This document shows, one piece after another, positions 6,554-15,779 of a stretch of 64,000 nt of DNA. A program made the translations under genes and the position numbers. The notes beneath the pieces are model-generated. The model ran no database searches. It was given only the letters and a program-made list of their open reading frames with translations, and was not told the DNA's origin. This DNA is from RPQJ01 sp041910015 (lineage in GTDB: Bacteria; Pseudomonadota; Gammaproteobacteria; Steroidobacterales; Steroidobacteraceae): NCBI GenBank assembly GCA_041910015.1, contig JAYRRR010000114.1, positions 1 to 64,000 on the forward strand, read 5' to 3'. How positions within the stretch are numbered: position 1 is the first letter of the stretch; each line of letters opens with the position of its first letter.

Positions 6554-9301
6554 TCAGTACTGGTACACCAGGCTCACGCCGTAGGTGCGGCGTTCCGCCC
6601 AGGCCTTCGGCACCGAGGTAAAGCCAGCCGGCGTGACGACACCCGTCAGTGGATCGCGCACGTCGACCGGGGCGCCCGAGGCGATCACGTAAAGAGGCCA
6701 TTTCTTGTCGGTGAGGTTGTTGCCCCACAGGTCCAGCCGCAGCTGGCTCGAATTTGCCAGCTCCTTCCGCCAGGAGAGACGTCCGTCCAGCAGGCTGTAG
6801 GCTGGCCTCTCGACGGCTTCGTTGTTGGGAACGGCGGGTCCGGCGGCTGTATTGTGGTAGGTGCTGTCCTCCCAGCGATAGTTGAGCATGGCCGTGAGAC
6901 CGCTGCCGCCACGCTCGAGAATCGTCCAGCTCGCACCCAGGTTGAGGGTGTTCTCCGGCGCATAGCCGTTCGAGAACAGTTGCTTGACGTTGTCGCCCAC
7001 CTGATAGGGCGAAGCGGAGTTGATCGCCGGGTCCAGGATCGTGCCGGCCGGCGCCAGCACCTCGTCGTACCTCGCGTCGAGCCAGGTGTAATCGAGCGTG
7101 AAGCTCAGGGCATCGACCGGCTGCCAGAGCGCTTCGAGTTCGAGGCCGCTGATCGTGGCCTTGCCGGCATTCAGTCCGAGCACCACCGACATGTCGGCTG
7201 GATTGGTGTTGAAGAACAGCTGCATGTCTTCGTACTTGCTCATGAACACCGCGGCGTTCAGGCGGACGCGACGGTCGAGGAGATAGGACTTGAGCCCCAG
7301 CTCGTAGAGCGTGACGTCCTCGGGACGGAAGGTGATGCCGAACTGCCCGACGTCCACCGACTCGCTCGAGCCACCGGCCTTGTAGCCCGTGGCGAAGCGC
7401 AGGTACGTGCGCACGTCGTCCGTCCAGGCGTAGGCCGCCGTGAAGGACGGGTTGAAGCGACTCGATTCCAGGTCGTTCGAACTGACGAGGCCGGGCGCCG
7501 GCTCCTGCGCGATCGGGTAGCCGAAGTAGGTCGTCAGGAGACTGCGGGACGCCGAGCGGTCGTCCTTGGTATAGCGGCCACCGAAGGTGAGACCGAGCCG
7601 GTCGTCCAGGATCGGCGGCGTCCAGGTGAGTTGCGCGAAGGCCGCCTGCGACTTCGAGTCAGCTTCGACGGACCGATCCTTGTTCAGCAGCAGCGGACTG
7701 GACCCCGGCAGCGCATTCGTGATGACGATGTTCTGGAAGTGCCGGGCGGTCTCCTCGAAGTAGTACAGCCCGGCGACGTACTCGATGCGCCCGTCGAGCG
7801 CACTGCCCACTGCCTGAAGCTCCTGCGAGAACTGGTGCGACCGGATGTCGTCGACACTGCGGAAACCGACGAAGAAGGCCTCGGCGTAGTCCTGGTTGTA
7901 GGTCACGCTCAGGTCGCGATAGCCGGTCAGCGACTTCAGCGTGAGCGCGTCGTTCACGTCCCAGGCCAGGGTGAGGCCATGGCTCTCGAACTCGCCCGGG
8001 CTCTCGGTCAGGTCGATGGCGCGGTAGCTGTGATCCTCGGGCTTGCCCTCATCCGAATATCCGGGGATGAGGCCCACGAGTGCCGAGTTGGTGTAGTAGA
8101 ACGGCGTGGAATCGAGATCCCCGCGCTCGTAGAAGTAATCGGCCGTGAACGGTGCGCCCGTGTCCCAGCGCAACGCGAGCCTGCCTGCCGTCTGGTCCTC
8201 TTTCCCGAAGTCCTCGCCCGGCCCCGGGTTGCTGACATAGCCGTCCCGCTGGCGCTTGAGGAACGAGAGCTTGCTGGACAATCCGCCCCAGTGCGGCAGG
8301 TCGAGCACGGTGAGGGCGCGCACGCCCCCGTTGTTCTCGAAGCCGAGTTCCTGCCGGAAGCCGAGTTCCCCGGAGGGTTTGCGGCTGATGAGGTTCACGG
8401 CTCCGCCGGTCGTGTTGCGCCCGTACAGCGTGCCTTGCGGCCCTCGCAGCACCTCGACGCGTTCGACGTCGGCGAGATCGAACGTGACCATCTGGCCGCG
8501 CGAGATGTAGAAGCCGTCCTGATACAGACCGATGGCCGTGTCGATCGTGATCTGCCCGGCATCCTGGACCCCGGAACCGCGCATGTAGAGGGTGAGCGTA
8601 TTGGCGGTCGCCGGATAGGGCGTGAAGGACATGCTCGGGGTGGCCTTGATCACGCCGACGAGGTCGGTGATGCCGCGGTCGCTGAGCGCCTCGAAATCCA
8701 TGGCCGTGATCGCGATCGGCACTTCCTGGAGCCTCTCCTCGCGCTTCTGCGCCGTGACCACGATCTCCTCGAGGCCCTGGGGCTCGCTCTCGGCGGCACA
8801 CACCGTGCCTGGCGCGGTGCCGCAGGCTGCGAAGAACGCGGTCAGTTTCGCGAGCCAGCCGTGCCCCCGGGTGCCCGGGCTCGCTCCGCTGATCGGCCCC
8901 TTGTGCCGCGGCATGGAGGTCGAGTCGGCCCTGGGAGCGGGGCCCGCCGCCTCGACGATGATCACGGTGAGCGGGTTCGCGAAGCGGTAGCCGAGACCGG
9001 TGCCTTCCAGCAGGCGGGCGAGGGCCTGTTCCAGCGTGAAGCGGCCCCGCAACGGGCCGCTGCGCAGCGTATCCGGTACGGTGGCGGAGAAGTGCGCCAG
9101 TTGCACACCTGTCTGCCGGGCCAGTTGCAGCAGGGCGGCGCGCAGCGTGCCGGCCTCGATGTCGAGCTGATAGACCACCTGCGGCGCAGTCACGGCCACT
9201 TCGGCACCGGCAGCGCCGGGCGCGTCGAGCATCACCATCAGTAGAACCCCCCATGCGAGCTGTTGCAACAACCCGCGTAAGACGGGGCGACGGGCCGGCA
9301 T
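6554..9301 (-). CDS. TonB-dependent outer-membrane receptor with N-terminal STN signalling domain
   Basis: 915 residues. A hydrophobic leader is followed by a secretin/TonB short N-terminal (STN) domain at about residues 40-118 (YQLDIEAGTLRAALLQLARQTG, then RFTLEQALARLLEGTGL). Next come a TonB-box-like EEIVVTAQKREE, a plug with MRGSG and GPQGTLYGRNTTGGAVN, and a long beta-barrel ending in the aromatic VYQY. STN-bearing receptors are transducers that signal through FecR to an ECF sigma factor, and both of those genes lie directly upstream (gap of about 21 bases to the FecR gene). The ligand is unknown. The repertoire downstream argues for an organic compound as much as a siderophore. Confidence 0.9.
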   Translation of the reverse strand: MPARRPVLRGLLQQLAWGVLLMVMLDAPGAAGAEVAVTAPQVVYQLDIEAGTLRAALLQLARQTGVQLAHFSATVPDTLRSGPLRGRFTLEQALARLLEGTGLGYRFANPLTVIIVEAAGPAPRADSTSMPRHKGPISGASPGTRGHGWLAKLTAFFAACGTAPGTVCAAESEPQGLEEIVVTAQKREERLQEVPIAITAMDFEALSDRGITDLVGVIKATPSMSFTPYPATANTLTLYMRGSGVQDAGQITIDTAIGLYQDGFYISRGQMVTFDLADVERVEVLRGPQGTLYGRNTTGGAVNLISRKPSGELGFRQELGFENNGGVRALTVLDLPHWGGLSSKLSFLKRQRDGYVSNPGPGEDFGKEDQTAGRLALRWDTGAPFTADYFYERGDLDSTPFYYTNSALVGLIPGYSDEGKPEDHSYRAIDLTESPGEFESHGLTLAWDVNDALTLKSLTGYRDLSVTYNQDYAEAFFVGFRSVDDIRSHQFSQELQAVGSALDGRIEYVAGLYYFEETARHFQNIVITNALPGSSPLLLNKDRSVEADSKSQAAFAQLTWTPPILDDRLGLTFGGRYTKDDRSASRSLLTTYFGYPIAQEPAPGLVSSNDLESSRFNPSFTAAYAWTDDVRTYLRFATGYKAGGSSESVDVGQFGITFRPEDVTLYELGLKSYLLDRRVRLNAAVFMSKYEDMQLFFNTNPADMSVVLGLNAGKATISGLELEALWQPVDALSFTLDYTWLDARYDEVLAPAGTILDPAINSASPYQVGDNVKQLFSNGYAPENTLNLGASWTILERGGSGLTAMLNYRWEDSTYHNTAAGPAVPNNEAVERPAYSLLDGRLSWRKELANSSQLRLDLWGNNLTDKKWPLYVIASGAPVDVRDPLTGVVTPAGFTSVPKAWAERRTYGVSLVYQY

Positions 9302-9322
9302 GGTCCCCCCAGACTTACGATT

Positions 9323-10372
9323 TCATTGGGAGCGAGGCTCCAGGAGGATCGTGGAACGGTCATGCGCGGGATCCGCACTCGTCTCGCGGATGAACGCGAC
9401 AAAGGACTCCGGATCCGACGCCTTGAACGCGCCACTGATGCGACGCCCTGCCAGCTGCGCGTCGAGAACCCTGATCTGTGCCGCGTTGTGCAGGTTGAGG
9501 CGCCGGGCGACTTCGGCGACGGTCTCGTCCTCGAACACCAGCGTGCCGGTGACCCAGGCCGCCTGCGCCGCGCCGTTCACGGCGTGCACTGAGCCGATGG
9601 GAACCTCGGGCTGCACGACGACCGCCTCGTTCGCGGCCAGCAGGACCCGGTGTGGCACCTCGGGAGTCCGGGCGAGCCCTCCTGAACCCGACGACACGTT
9701 CGCCCGGCTGACCGCGACGTGTCCCTCGATGACCGTGACTCGTACCACATCCTCGGCCCGATCGAGGTCAAACGACGTTCCCACCGCGGTCACGACGGCC
9801 GTACCGGCATCGACGACGAACGGACGCCGCCGGTCGGGTGCCACGTCGAACAGCACGTGACCTCGGCGCAGCGTCAGTGAGCGTTGATCGTCGGAAAACC
9901 GGATGTGCAGCTCGCTGCGGGGTGCAATGTTCAGGATGCTGCCATCCGCCAGGGTCATCTGGCGTTGTTCCAGGAGCTGCGTTCGGACGGTCGTGCCTGT
10001 CGGTCGCAGCACGAGCCAGCCCGAAGCCGCCACGACCACGACTGCCAGCCCGGCGGCAATCGCCCGCGTCGCCGCCCTGACGGGCACGCGGCGGGGCGGC
10101 GGCGACTTCCCGTCCATCAGTCGCACGACATTGTCGGCCGGCTGTTCCGCGGCCGGGATTTCGCCCCAGCGGTTGAAGGCTTCCAGCGCGCGATCAATCT
10201 GCCCGACACGCAGCATCTCGGCGATGTGCAGCGGCGAGTCGCGCAGCCAGTCGACGAATTCACCCCGCTCGCGCGCCGACAGTCGGCCGCTTCGAAAGGC
10301 AGCCAGCCACGCGGCCGCCTGCTCGGTCGCCGCGTGACGCCGCTCTGCGGGGTCCGGCGTGTCGGCGTTCAT
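9323..10372 (-). CDS. FecR-family anti-sigma/sigma regulator
   Basis: 349 residues from the ATG at 10372-10370. The start is fixed by GGAGGAG about 7 bases upstream and by an ATGA overlap with the sigma-factor stop. The N-terminal cytoplasmic part resembles DUF4880 (AAAWLAAFRSGRLSARERGEFVDWL). A single membrane segment (AIAAGLAVVVVAASGWLVL) follows near residue 105, then a periplasmic FecR domain (RTQLLEQRQMTLADGS, VGTSFDLDR). It should relay the receptor signal to the ECF factor. Confidence 0.88.
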   Translation of the reverse strand: MNADTPDPAERRHAATEQAAAWLAAFRSGRLSARERGEFVDWLRDSPLHIAEMLRVGQIDRALEAFNRWGEIPAAEQPADNVVRLMDGKSPPPRRVPVRAATRAIAAGLAVVVVAASGWLVLRPTGTTVRTQLLEQRQMTLADGSILNIAPRSELHIRFSDDQRSLTLRRGHVLFDVAPDRRRPFVVDAGTAVVTAVGTSFDLDRAEDVVRVTVIEGHVAVSRANVSSGSGGLARTPEVPHRVLLAANEAVVVQPEVPIGSVHAVNGAAQAAWVTGTLVFEDETVAEVARRLNLHNAAQIRVLDAQLAGRRISGAFKASDPESFVAFIRETSADPAHDRSTILLEPRSQ

Positions 10373-10917
10373 CGTTCGCTCCTCCGTGATGGCGCCTGCA
10401 CCGCCTGGGCTCCGAGCAGTCCGCGAAGCTCTGCATAGGCCCGAATCAGATCCCGCTTGACGATCCGGCGCGTGGTGTTCAGTCGCTGCGCGATGACCTC
10501 GTGGGTGAGGCCTTCCTGGTAATGCAGGCGCAGGATCTCCCGCGCACGCGGCGGCAGGCTCCCGATCGCGCGTGCCAGTTCGAGACTCTCGTCCTCGCTG
10601 GCGCACTCGTACTGCGGATCCCGTTCATCGACGAGCTGCGCCAGCCAGTCCGATGCGTGCGGCTGCCGCCGGCTGGCACGGGTCGACCATTCGGCCAGGA
10701 CGTTGGCGGCGATCCTGAAGAGATAGGCCTGCGGATGGGTCACGAGTTCGGCGCGCTCGTACCGCAACATGCGCAGAAAGACCTCCTGCGCCAGGTCGTC
10801 GGCGTCTGCCGACGACAGTCTGGCGCGCGCCACGAGATAGCGGCGCAGCGGTGTTCGCCACTGGTGGAACCAGTCGGCCAGACGCTGTCGGGGGGGCTCT
10901 CCTGCAGGCACGGTCAT
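10369..10917 (-). CDS. RNA polymerase ECF sigma factor, FecI-like
   Basis: 182 residues. Region 2 contains ADADDLAQEVFLRML and AYLFRIAANVLAEW. Region 4 contains LPPRAREILRLHYQEGLTHEVIAQRLNT with an RRIVKRDLIRAYAEL tail. Together with the overlapping FecR gene and the STN-type TonB receptor it forms a classical cell-surface signalling trio. No other likely target promoters were identified in the window. The 208 bases upstream (10918-11125) show no clear promoter or RNA. Confidence 0.9.
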   Translation of the reverse strand: MTVPAGEPPRQRLADWFHQWRTPLRRYLVARARLSSADADDLAQEVFLRMLRYERAELVTHPQAYLFRIAANVLAEWSTRASRRQPHASDWLAQLVDERDPQYECASEDESLELARAIGSLPPRAREILRLHYQEGLTHEVIAQRLNTTRRIVKRDLIRAYAELRGLLGAQAVQAPSRRSER

Positions 10918-11125
10918 GGACCGGAAAGGGATGGAAGGTTAGACCGGCCGAGGCAGCGGACTGGTCCCCGACCGACACGCTGGGCGCTGAACCGATCGGG
11001 CTCGCTGTCCCGGGCCATTGCGGAACTCACGCGGAGGTCGACATCGGCTCGCATGGAACAGGCCTGTCCTTCTGATCGCCAGCCGGCAGGTCCGGCTGGA
11101 CCCGCCAGTGATCTTCGCTGGTGAC

Positions 11126-12409
11126 TCAGGGCCTGATTATGGTCACGGGTCGTCGTATGGTCACGGGTCTTTGCAATGCCGGGCCGACCTTCACCGGCCG
11201 AATGACCGAATGGTTTCCCACGGTGGCCTTGACCCGTATGCAGCCCGGAGCATTGATGGTCAGCTGAAATCTGGCGCCAGTGCTACCCGGTGGAACCGCC
11301 ACGGTGCCGACCTGGCCCGGTGGAATCGGCAGGGTTCCGGTGGCGAGATCGGGCACCTCCATGCCGACATTGTCGAGATTCTTCAAGGCAATGGACCATC
11401 GTTCAGCGGCCGTCGCGACGTCGCGTCTCCGGACGCTCACGTCGAACGGCTGCCCCGCAATCGCCGTCGTCGGCGTTTCGAACTCGAGGTATACGTCGTC
11501 CCCATCGTAGACGAACAGATCTTTCGCGATCGAGGCGCCTCGGTAGGTTGCGGTGATGACGGTGCACCCCGTCGAGATTGCCTCTACCGGCGCTGTCGAG
11601 GCGCTGGATCCATCGCCGTTCCTGCGAACCACCAGATGCCAGATCGGGTTGTCGCCGGGAAAGCGGGCCACACTGGTATTGGTGCTCGTCAATTCGACGG
11701 TCGTGTCGTCCGTGGGGACGATGGACATCAGCACCCTCGCGCCGACGGTCGCGCGATATTGTTGACTCCACTGCAGCATGGCAGGCATCCGGATGGCGCT
11801 GATCTTCAAGGTGCTCACCGGGCCGCAGCCGAGACCCAGCGAATCGATCCAGGTGCCTGCGCGCCCGCGAAGCAGCCGGGCAGGCTGGCCATTGCTGCAA
11901 TCAGTTGGGCCGAAGCTCGTGCCGCCCGTGCCGCCGGCCGTGACGTCCAGATGCTCCCCATAGGCCGCGAGCGTGCCAGCCGGGCCGAGGCGGCCGCAGC
12001 GCAGGGTCAGCCGATCGACATACAGACCAGCCGCCCCCTTGAAACCGCTCACGACACGGCCGCCGGGGCACGTCAGATCGAACGCGGCTCCATCTGACGT
12101 TCCTGCGAATCCTGTCGTGACGGTTCTGCCCACCCAACTTCCGTCATGGTTGATCTGGGCACAGGTTCCCTGCAGGCCGTGAATGTAGCTGCCGGCGTAG
12201 CCCTTGATGCCGACCAGCGCCATGTCAGCCGGGCAGCCCAGCGCATAGGCCGTTCCGCCGCTGCCGCCGGCCACACTGGTGTAGTCGAGAGCGGGCGTGG
12301 CGGCAGGAAAGGACACGACCAGCAGGGCGACGACGGCCGGGCGTTGCGCACCTGACAGGATTGCCGCGACGGGCTTCCCGGTGGACGAGTTCATGCACCG
12401 TGCGAGCAT
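11126..12409 (-). CDS. Secreted protein with three Gly-rich Cys repeats, unknown function
   Basis: 427 residues with a signal-peptide-like segment (VVALLVVSFPAATPALD). Three tandem repeats at about residues 42-180 share the pattern GGS/T-G-G-T-x-F/Y, a Cys, G-x-x-G-x-Y/W-I/V-x-x-L and a closing Cys. This is jacalin-like in spacing, but the family was not firmly recognised. The remainder is beta-rich (VRRNGDG, DGDDVYLEFETP, CIRVKATVGNHSVIRPV), like an Ig-type fold. The extreme C-terminus repeats R-P-V-T-I, encoded by two 14-base copies with an 18-base period (11138-11151 and 11156-11169). The protein is probably exported; no enzyme motif is seen. Confidence 0.7.
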   Translation of the reverse strand: MLARCMNSSTGKPVAAILSGAQRPAVVALLVVSFPAATPALDYTSVAGGSGGTAYALGCPADMALVGIKGYAGSYIHGLQGTCAQINHDGSWVGRTVTTGFAGTSDGAAFDLTCPGGRVVSGFKGAAGLYVDRLTLRCGRLGPAGTLAAYGEHLDVTAGGTGGTSFGPTDCSNGQPARLLRGRAGTWIDSLGLGCGPVSTLKISAIRMPAMLQWSQQYRATVGARVLMSIVPTDDTTVELTSTNTSVARFPGDNPIWHLVVRRNGDGSSASTAPVEAISTGCTVITATYRGASIAKDLFVYDGDDVYLEFETPTTAIAGQPFDVSVRRRDVATAAERWSIALKNLDNVGMEVPDLATGTLPIPPGQVGTVAVPPGSTGARFQLTINAPGCIRVKATVGNHSVIRPVKVGPALQRPVTIRRPVTIIRP

Positions 12410-12630
12410 TCTGGATGCCTCCGCGATTCCTGCTCCTCCCGGAACGATCGACCGGGTGCGGCTGGTGTAGCCGCGCCCGACCGCGTGCAGACTCCTCGGG
12501 GATGAATACCGCCCGGCCGATGCGCGACATGCGGCGGAGAGTGCCAGCGGGGTCGCGCCCGGCTGGGCTGGCCTGTGCCGCAGCGGCCTGCACGCGTTCT
12601 ATACTCGCCGGCAGAGGCCGGAGCGGATGC

Positions 12631-14226
12631 ATGCGACGCTGGAATGGCTGGGGTGATGACGCCGATAGCTATGCATTGAGCGCCGACGCGCGTGCGTTCC
12701 TGCGCGAACGGATCGGCGAAGGCCGGCCCCGCATCGACGCGACGCGTGAGCAGGCCATGGCGGTCGTGCCGGCAAGCCGGTTGCGCACCGCGAGCCTGTT
12801 CGATGACGATCGCGCGCTGCGTCTCGATCACGCGCGCGGGCAGAGTCTGCCTGACTGGATTGCAATGCGGTCGGGGCGGATGGGGCCGTTTGCGGATGCC
12901 GTCGCCCGCCCGGCGAATCATGATGAAGCCGCCGCCGCGCTCGCCGAAGCCCGCCGCATCGGTGCCATCGTAGTCCCTTACGGTGGCGGCACGAGTGTCG
13001 TCGGGCATCTGGACGTGCCGCCACTCGACCGGTCGGTCGTGAACATCTCCCTGGAGCGCATGGACCGTCTGCTGGCGCTGGACGAAATGTCGATGACCGC
13101 CACCTTCGGCGCCGGGACGCCGGGGACACGTGTCGAGGCGCAATTGCGCGAACGGGGGTACGTGCTGGGCCATTTTCCGCAGTCCTTCGAGTACTCGACC
13201 CTCGGCGGCTGGGTGGTGACGCGGTCCTCCGGGCAGCAGTCGCTGCGCTATGGCCGCATCGAGCAACTGTTCGCCGGTGGCAGGGTGGCGACGCCCAGGG
13301 GGGACTGGGTCGTGGGGGGGCTGCCGGCGTCCGCGGCCGGCCCCGATCTGCGTGAGGCGGTGATGGGTTCGGAGGGGCGCTTCGGCTTGTTGACGGAAGT
13401 GACGGCGCGCATCCGCAGGCTGCCGGAGCGCGAAGAGTTCCACGGCGTGTTTTTTCCCGACTGGGAGTCCGGCATCGAGGCGGTGCGCACGCTGGCACAG
13501 GCGGAACTGCCGTTGTCGATGCTGCGCCTGTCCAATGAGGCCGAGACCGAGACGCAGTTGGCGCTGGTCTCGGGGCATCAGGCGGCCCTGCGCTGGTTGC
13601 GGCGCTACCTCGCGCTGCGTGGCGTTGCCGATGGCCGATGCCTGTTGATGATCGGGTACACCGGCAGCGCCGCGGCGGTGCGGCGTGCGCAAGGCGATGC
13701 CGGCGGCCTCTGCCGCGGGTCTGGCGGTGTCGCCGTCGGCAGCTCGATGGGCCGGGCCTGGGCGAAGAGCCGCTTCCGCGGTCCGTATCTGCGCAATACC
13801 CTGTGGGAGGCGGGCTACGCCGCCGACACGGTCGAGACCGCGATCAACTGGCCCGCGGCGACACCGCTGATGCGCGCCATCGAGCAGACGGCGACGGACG
13901 CCCTGGCCGACGACGGCGAACGCGTGCATGCGTTCACGCATCTGTCGCATGTGTATCGGCAGGGGTGCAGCATCTATTCCACGTTTGTCTATCGTCTGGC
14001 GGGAGGCCCGGACGCCGATCTGGAACGCTGGCGCAAGCTCAAGTCGAGGGTCTCGGAGGCCATCGTCTCGCGCGGCGGCACGATCAGTCACCAGCACGGC
14101 GTGGGCGTCGATCACGCGCCCTACCTGCAGGCCGAAAAGGGCGCGCTGGGCATGGACCTGATCCGCGCGATGGCGCGCGAGTTCGATCCGCAGACCATGA
14201 TGAATCCCGGAAAGCTGTTCCTGTGA
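12631..14226 (+). CDS. FAD-binding oxidase, alkylglycerone-phosphate-synthase-like
   Basis: 531 residues. The start ATG at 12631 is preceded by GGAG about 9 bases upstream. Features are a PCMH-type FAD domain with PYGGGTSVVGHL near residue 116, RSSGQQSLRYGRIEQ, QGCSIYSTFVYR and the C-terminal HQHGVGVDHAPYL with MNPGKLFL. This pattern matches the AGPS/glycolate-oxidase group. AGPS exchanges an acyl for an alkyl group in ether-lipid synthesis; many bacterial relatives have other roles. It overlaps the GlpD-like gene (GTGA) and is followed by an FGGY kinase, so a glycerol-phosphate or ether-lipid role is plausible but unproven. Confidence 0.82.
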   Translation: MRRWNGWGDDADSYALSADARAFLRERIGEGRPRIDATREQAMAVVPASRLRTASLFDDDRALRLDHARGQSLPDWIAMRSGRMGPFADAVARPANHDEAAAALAEARRIGAIVVPYGGGTSVVGHLDVPPLDRSVVNISLERMDRLLALDEMSMTATFGAGTPGTRVEAQLRERGYVLGHFPQSFEYSTLGGWVVTRSSGQQSLRYGRIEQLFAGGRVATPRGDWVVGGLPASAAGPDLREAVMGSEGRFGLLTEVTARIRRLPEREEFHGVFFPDWESGIEAVRTLAQAELPLSMLRLSNEAETETQLALVSGHQAALRWLRRYLALRGVADGRCLLMIGYTGSAAAVRRAQGDAGGLCRGSGGVAVGSSMGRAWAKSRFRGPYLRNTLWEAGYAADTVETAINWPAATPLMRAIEQTATDALADDGERVHAFTHLSHVYRQGCSIYSTFVYRLAGGPDADLERWRKLKSRVSEAIVSRGGTISHQHGVGVDHAPYLQAEKGALGMDLIRAMAREFDPQTMMNPGKLFL

Positions 14227-15770
14227 GCGGCGCCGGCCTGCGGCGCCCCACGCTCGCGCAACTGCCGGGGCACTTTGACCTGGTCATCGTCGGTGGCGGA
14301 ATCACCGGCGCCGGCGTCGCGCGCGAGGCGGTGCGCACCGGTGCGCGCGTCCTGCTCGTGGAGCAGGACGATTTTGCCTCGGGCACCTCCTCCTGGTCTT
14401 CGAAGCTGGTGCACGGTGGCCTGCGGTATCTGAAGAACGGCCAGTGGCGCCTGACGCGCGAATCGGTGCGCGAGCGTCAGCGGCTGCTGGGCGAAGCGCC
14501 GGGCCTGGTCGATCCGCAGCCATTCCTGATGCCGCTGTATCGGGGGCGCAAGCCCGGCCGGCGGACGATGCGCCTGGCGCTGTGGCTCTACGATCACATG
14601 GCGAGCGGCATCGAAGCCTCGCGCTGGCTCACCGCCGCCGAACTCGCACAGGTCGAACCGCTCGTGGGACAGGCGCATCTGCTCGGTGCGCTGCGCTATC
14701 TCGATGCCGGCACCGACGACGCGCGCCTGGTGCTTCGCCTGATCCTCGAGTCCGCGGGCGCGGGATTGACCGCCTTGAATTACGTGCGGGTCGAGCAGTT
14801 GCAACGCGCCGGTCTGCGGACGACGGGCGTGTGCCTGCGCGACAGCCTGGACGGTGTCGAGAGGCCAATCGCCGCCGACGTGGTGATTAACGCCACCGGT
14901 GCCTGGGTCGACCGTCTGGCGGGTGCGCCGGAGTCGAGCCTCAGGATGCGGCCGCTGCGCGGCAGTCACTTCGTGTTTCCTGCGCAGCGTCTGCCGATCC
15001 GCCATGCAGTGGGCTGGTTCCACCCGGAAGACCGGCGGCCGATTTTTGCCGTGCCCTGGCAGGGTGCGGTGATGTGCGGGACCACCGACCTCGATCATGG
15101 CGCGGCGGCGCTGGACACCGCGCGCATGAGCGCCGGGGAGGCGCAGTACCTGTTGCGCGGGCTGGCCTGCCAGTTTCCGTCCGCGGCGCTGAGCGCCGCC
15201 GACGCCATTGCCACCTACGCCGGCGTGCGGCCGGTCGTCGACGGCGGCCAGGCCGATCCCTCGGCCGAGTCGCGCGAGTCGGCAATCTGGGCCAGTCCCG
15301 GCCTGGTCAGCGTCACCGGCGGCAAGCTGACGACCTTCCGCGTGACCGCACGCGATGTGCTGCGCGAGGCCAGCCGCCAGTCGCCAGGGCTCGCGCCGCG
15401 CGCCGTGACGCCGGTGTTCGCGGGCAGGTCATCCGGCCCGCATCAGCGGCTGTTCGGTCGCCTGGGCGCCTCCGCGCAGACGCTCCTCGACCGGATGCCG
15501 GCGGAAGCCCGCGAAGCCGTGCATCCAGACCTGCCGTATTGCTGGGGAGAACTGCGCTGGGCCGCAAGGGAGGAACGAGTCGTGCACCTGGATGACCTGC
15601 TGCTGCGGCGCACGCGCATCGGCCTGTTGCTGCCGCAGGGTGGGCGCGAGTTGCTGCCACGGGTCGCGGCGATCTGCCAGGCTGAGCTGGGGTGGGACGA
15701 GCAGCGCTGGGCGGAGGAAGCGCGGCGCTATCTCGAGCTCTGGCAGCAGCGGCACGCTCCGCCCGTCTGA
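14223..15770 (+). CDS. Glycerol-3-phosphate dehydrogenase/oxidase (GlpD-like)
   Basis: 515 residues. The GTG start at 14223 overlaps the preceding TGA by four bases. An N-terminal dinucleotide fold (DLVIVGGGITGAGVAREA, about residues 19-36) is followed by the family signature SGTSSWSSKLVHGGLRYL, then ATYAGVRPVV and SVTGGKLTTFR. A C-terminal helical cap domain is present. The enzyme oxidises glycerol-3-phosphate to dihydroxyacetone phosphate and passes electrons to quinone, working at the membrane surface. Its coupling to an AGPS-like protein and a carbohydrate kinase is notable. Confidence 0.88.
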   Translation: MSGAGLRRPTLAQLPGHFDLVIVGGGITGAGVAREAVRTGARVLLVEQDDFASGTSSWSSKLVHGGLRYLKNGQWRLTRESVRERQRLLGEAPGLVDPQPFLMPLYRGRKPGRRTMRLALWLYDHMASGIEASRWLTAAELAQVEPLVGQAHLLGALRYLDAGTDDARLVLRLILESAGAGLTALNYVRVEQLQRAGLRTTGVCLRDSLDGVERPIAADVVINATGAWVDRLAGAPESSLRMRPLRGSHFVFPAQRLPIRHAVGWFHPEDRRPIFAVPWQGAVMCGTTDLDHGAAALDTARMSAGEAQYLLRGLACQFPSAALSAADAIATYAGVRPVVDGGQADPSAESRESAIWASPGLVSVTGGKLTTFRVTARDVLREASRQSPGLAPRAVTPVFAGRSSGPHQRLFGRLGASAQTLLDRMPAEAREAVHPDLPYCWGELRWAAREERVVHLDDLLLRRTRIGLLLPQGGRELLPRVAAICQAELGWDEQRWAEEARRYLELWQQRHAPPV

Positions 15771-15779
15771 GGCCGCCTC

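Noticed and set aside
6320..9244. 974-codon plus-strand frame opposite the TonB receptor
   Set aside because: Antisense artefact; composition is biased and no motif is present, while the minus strand encodes a complete receptor.
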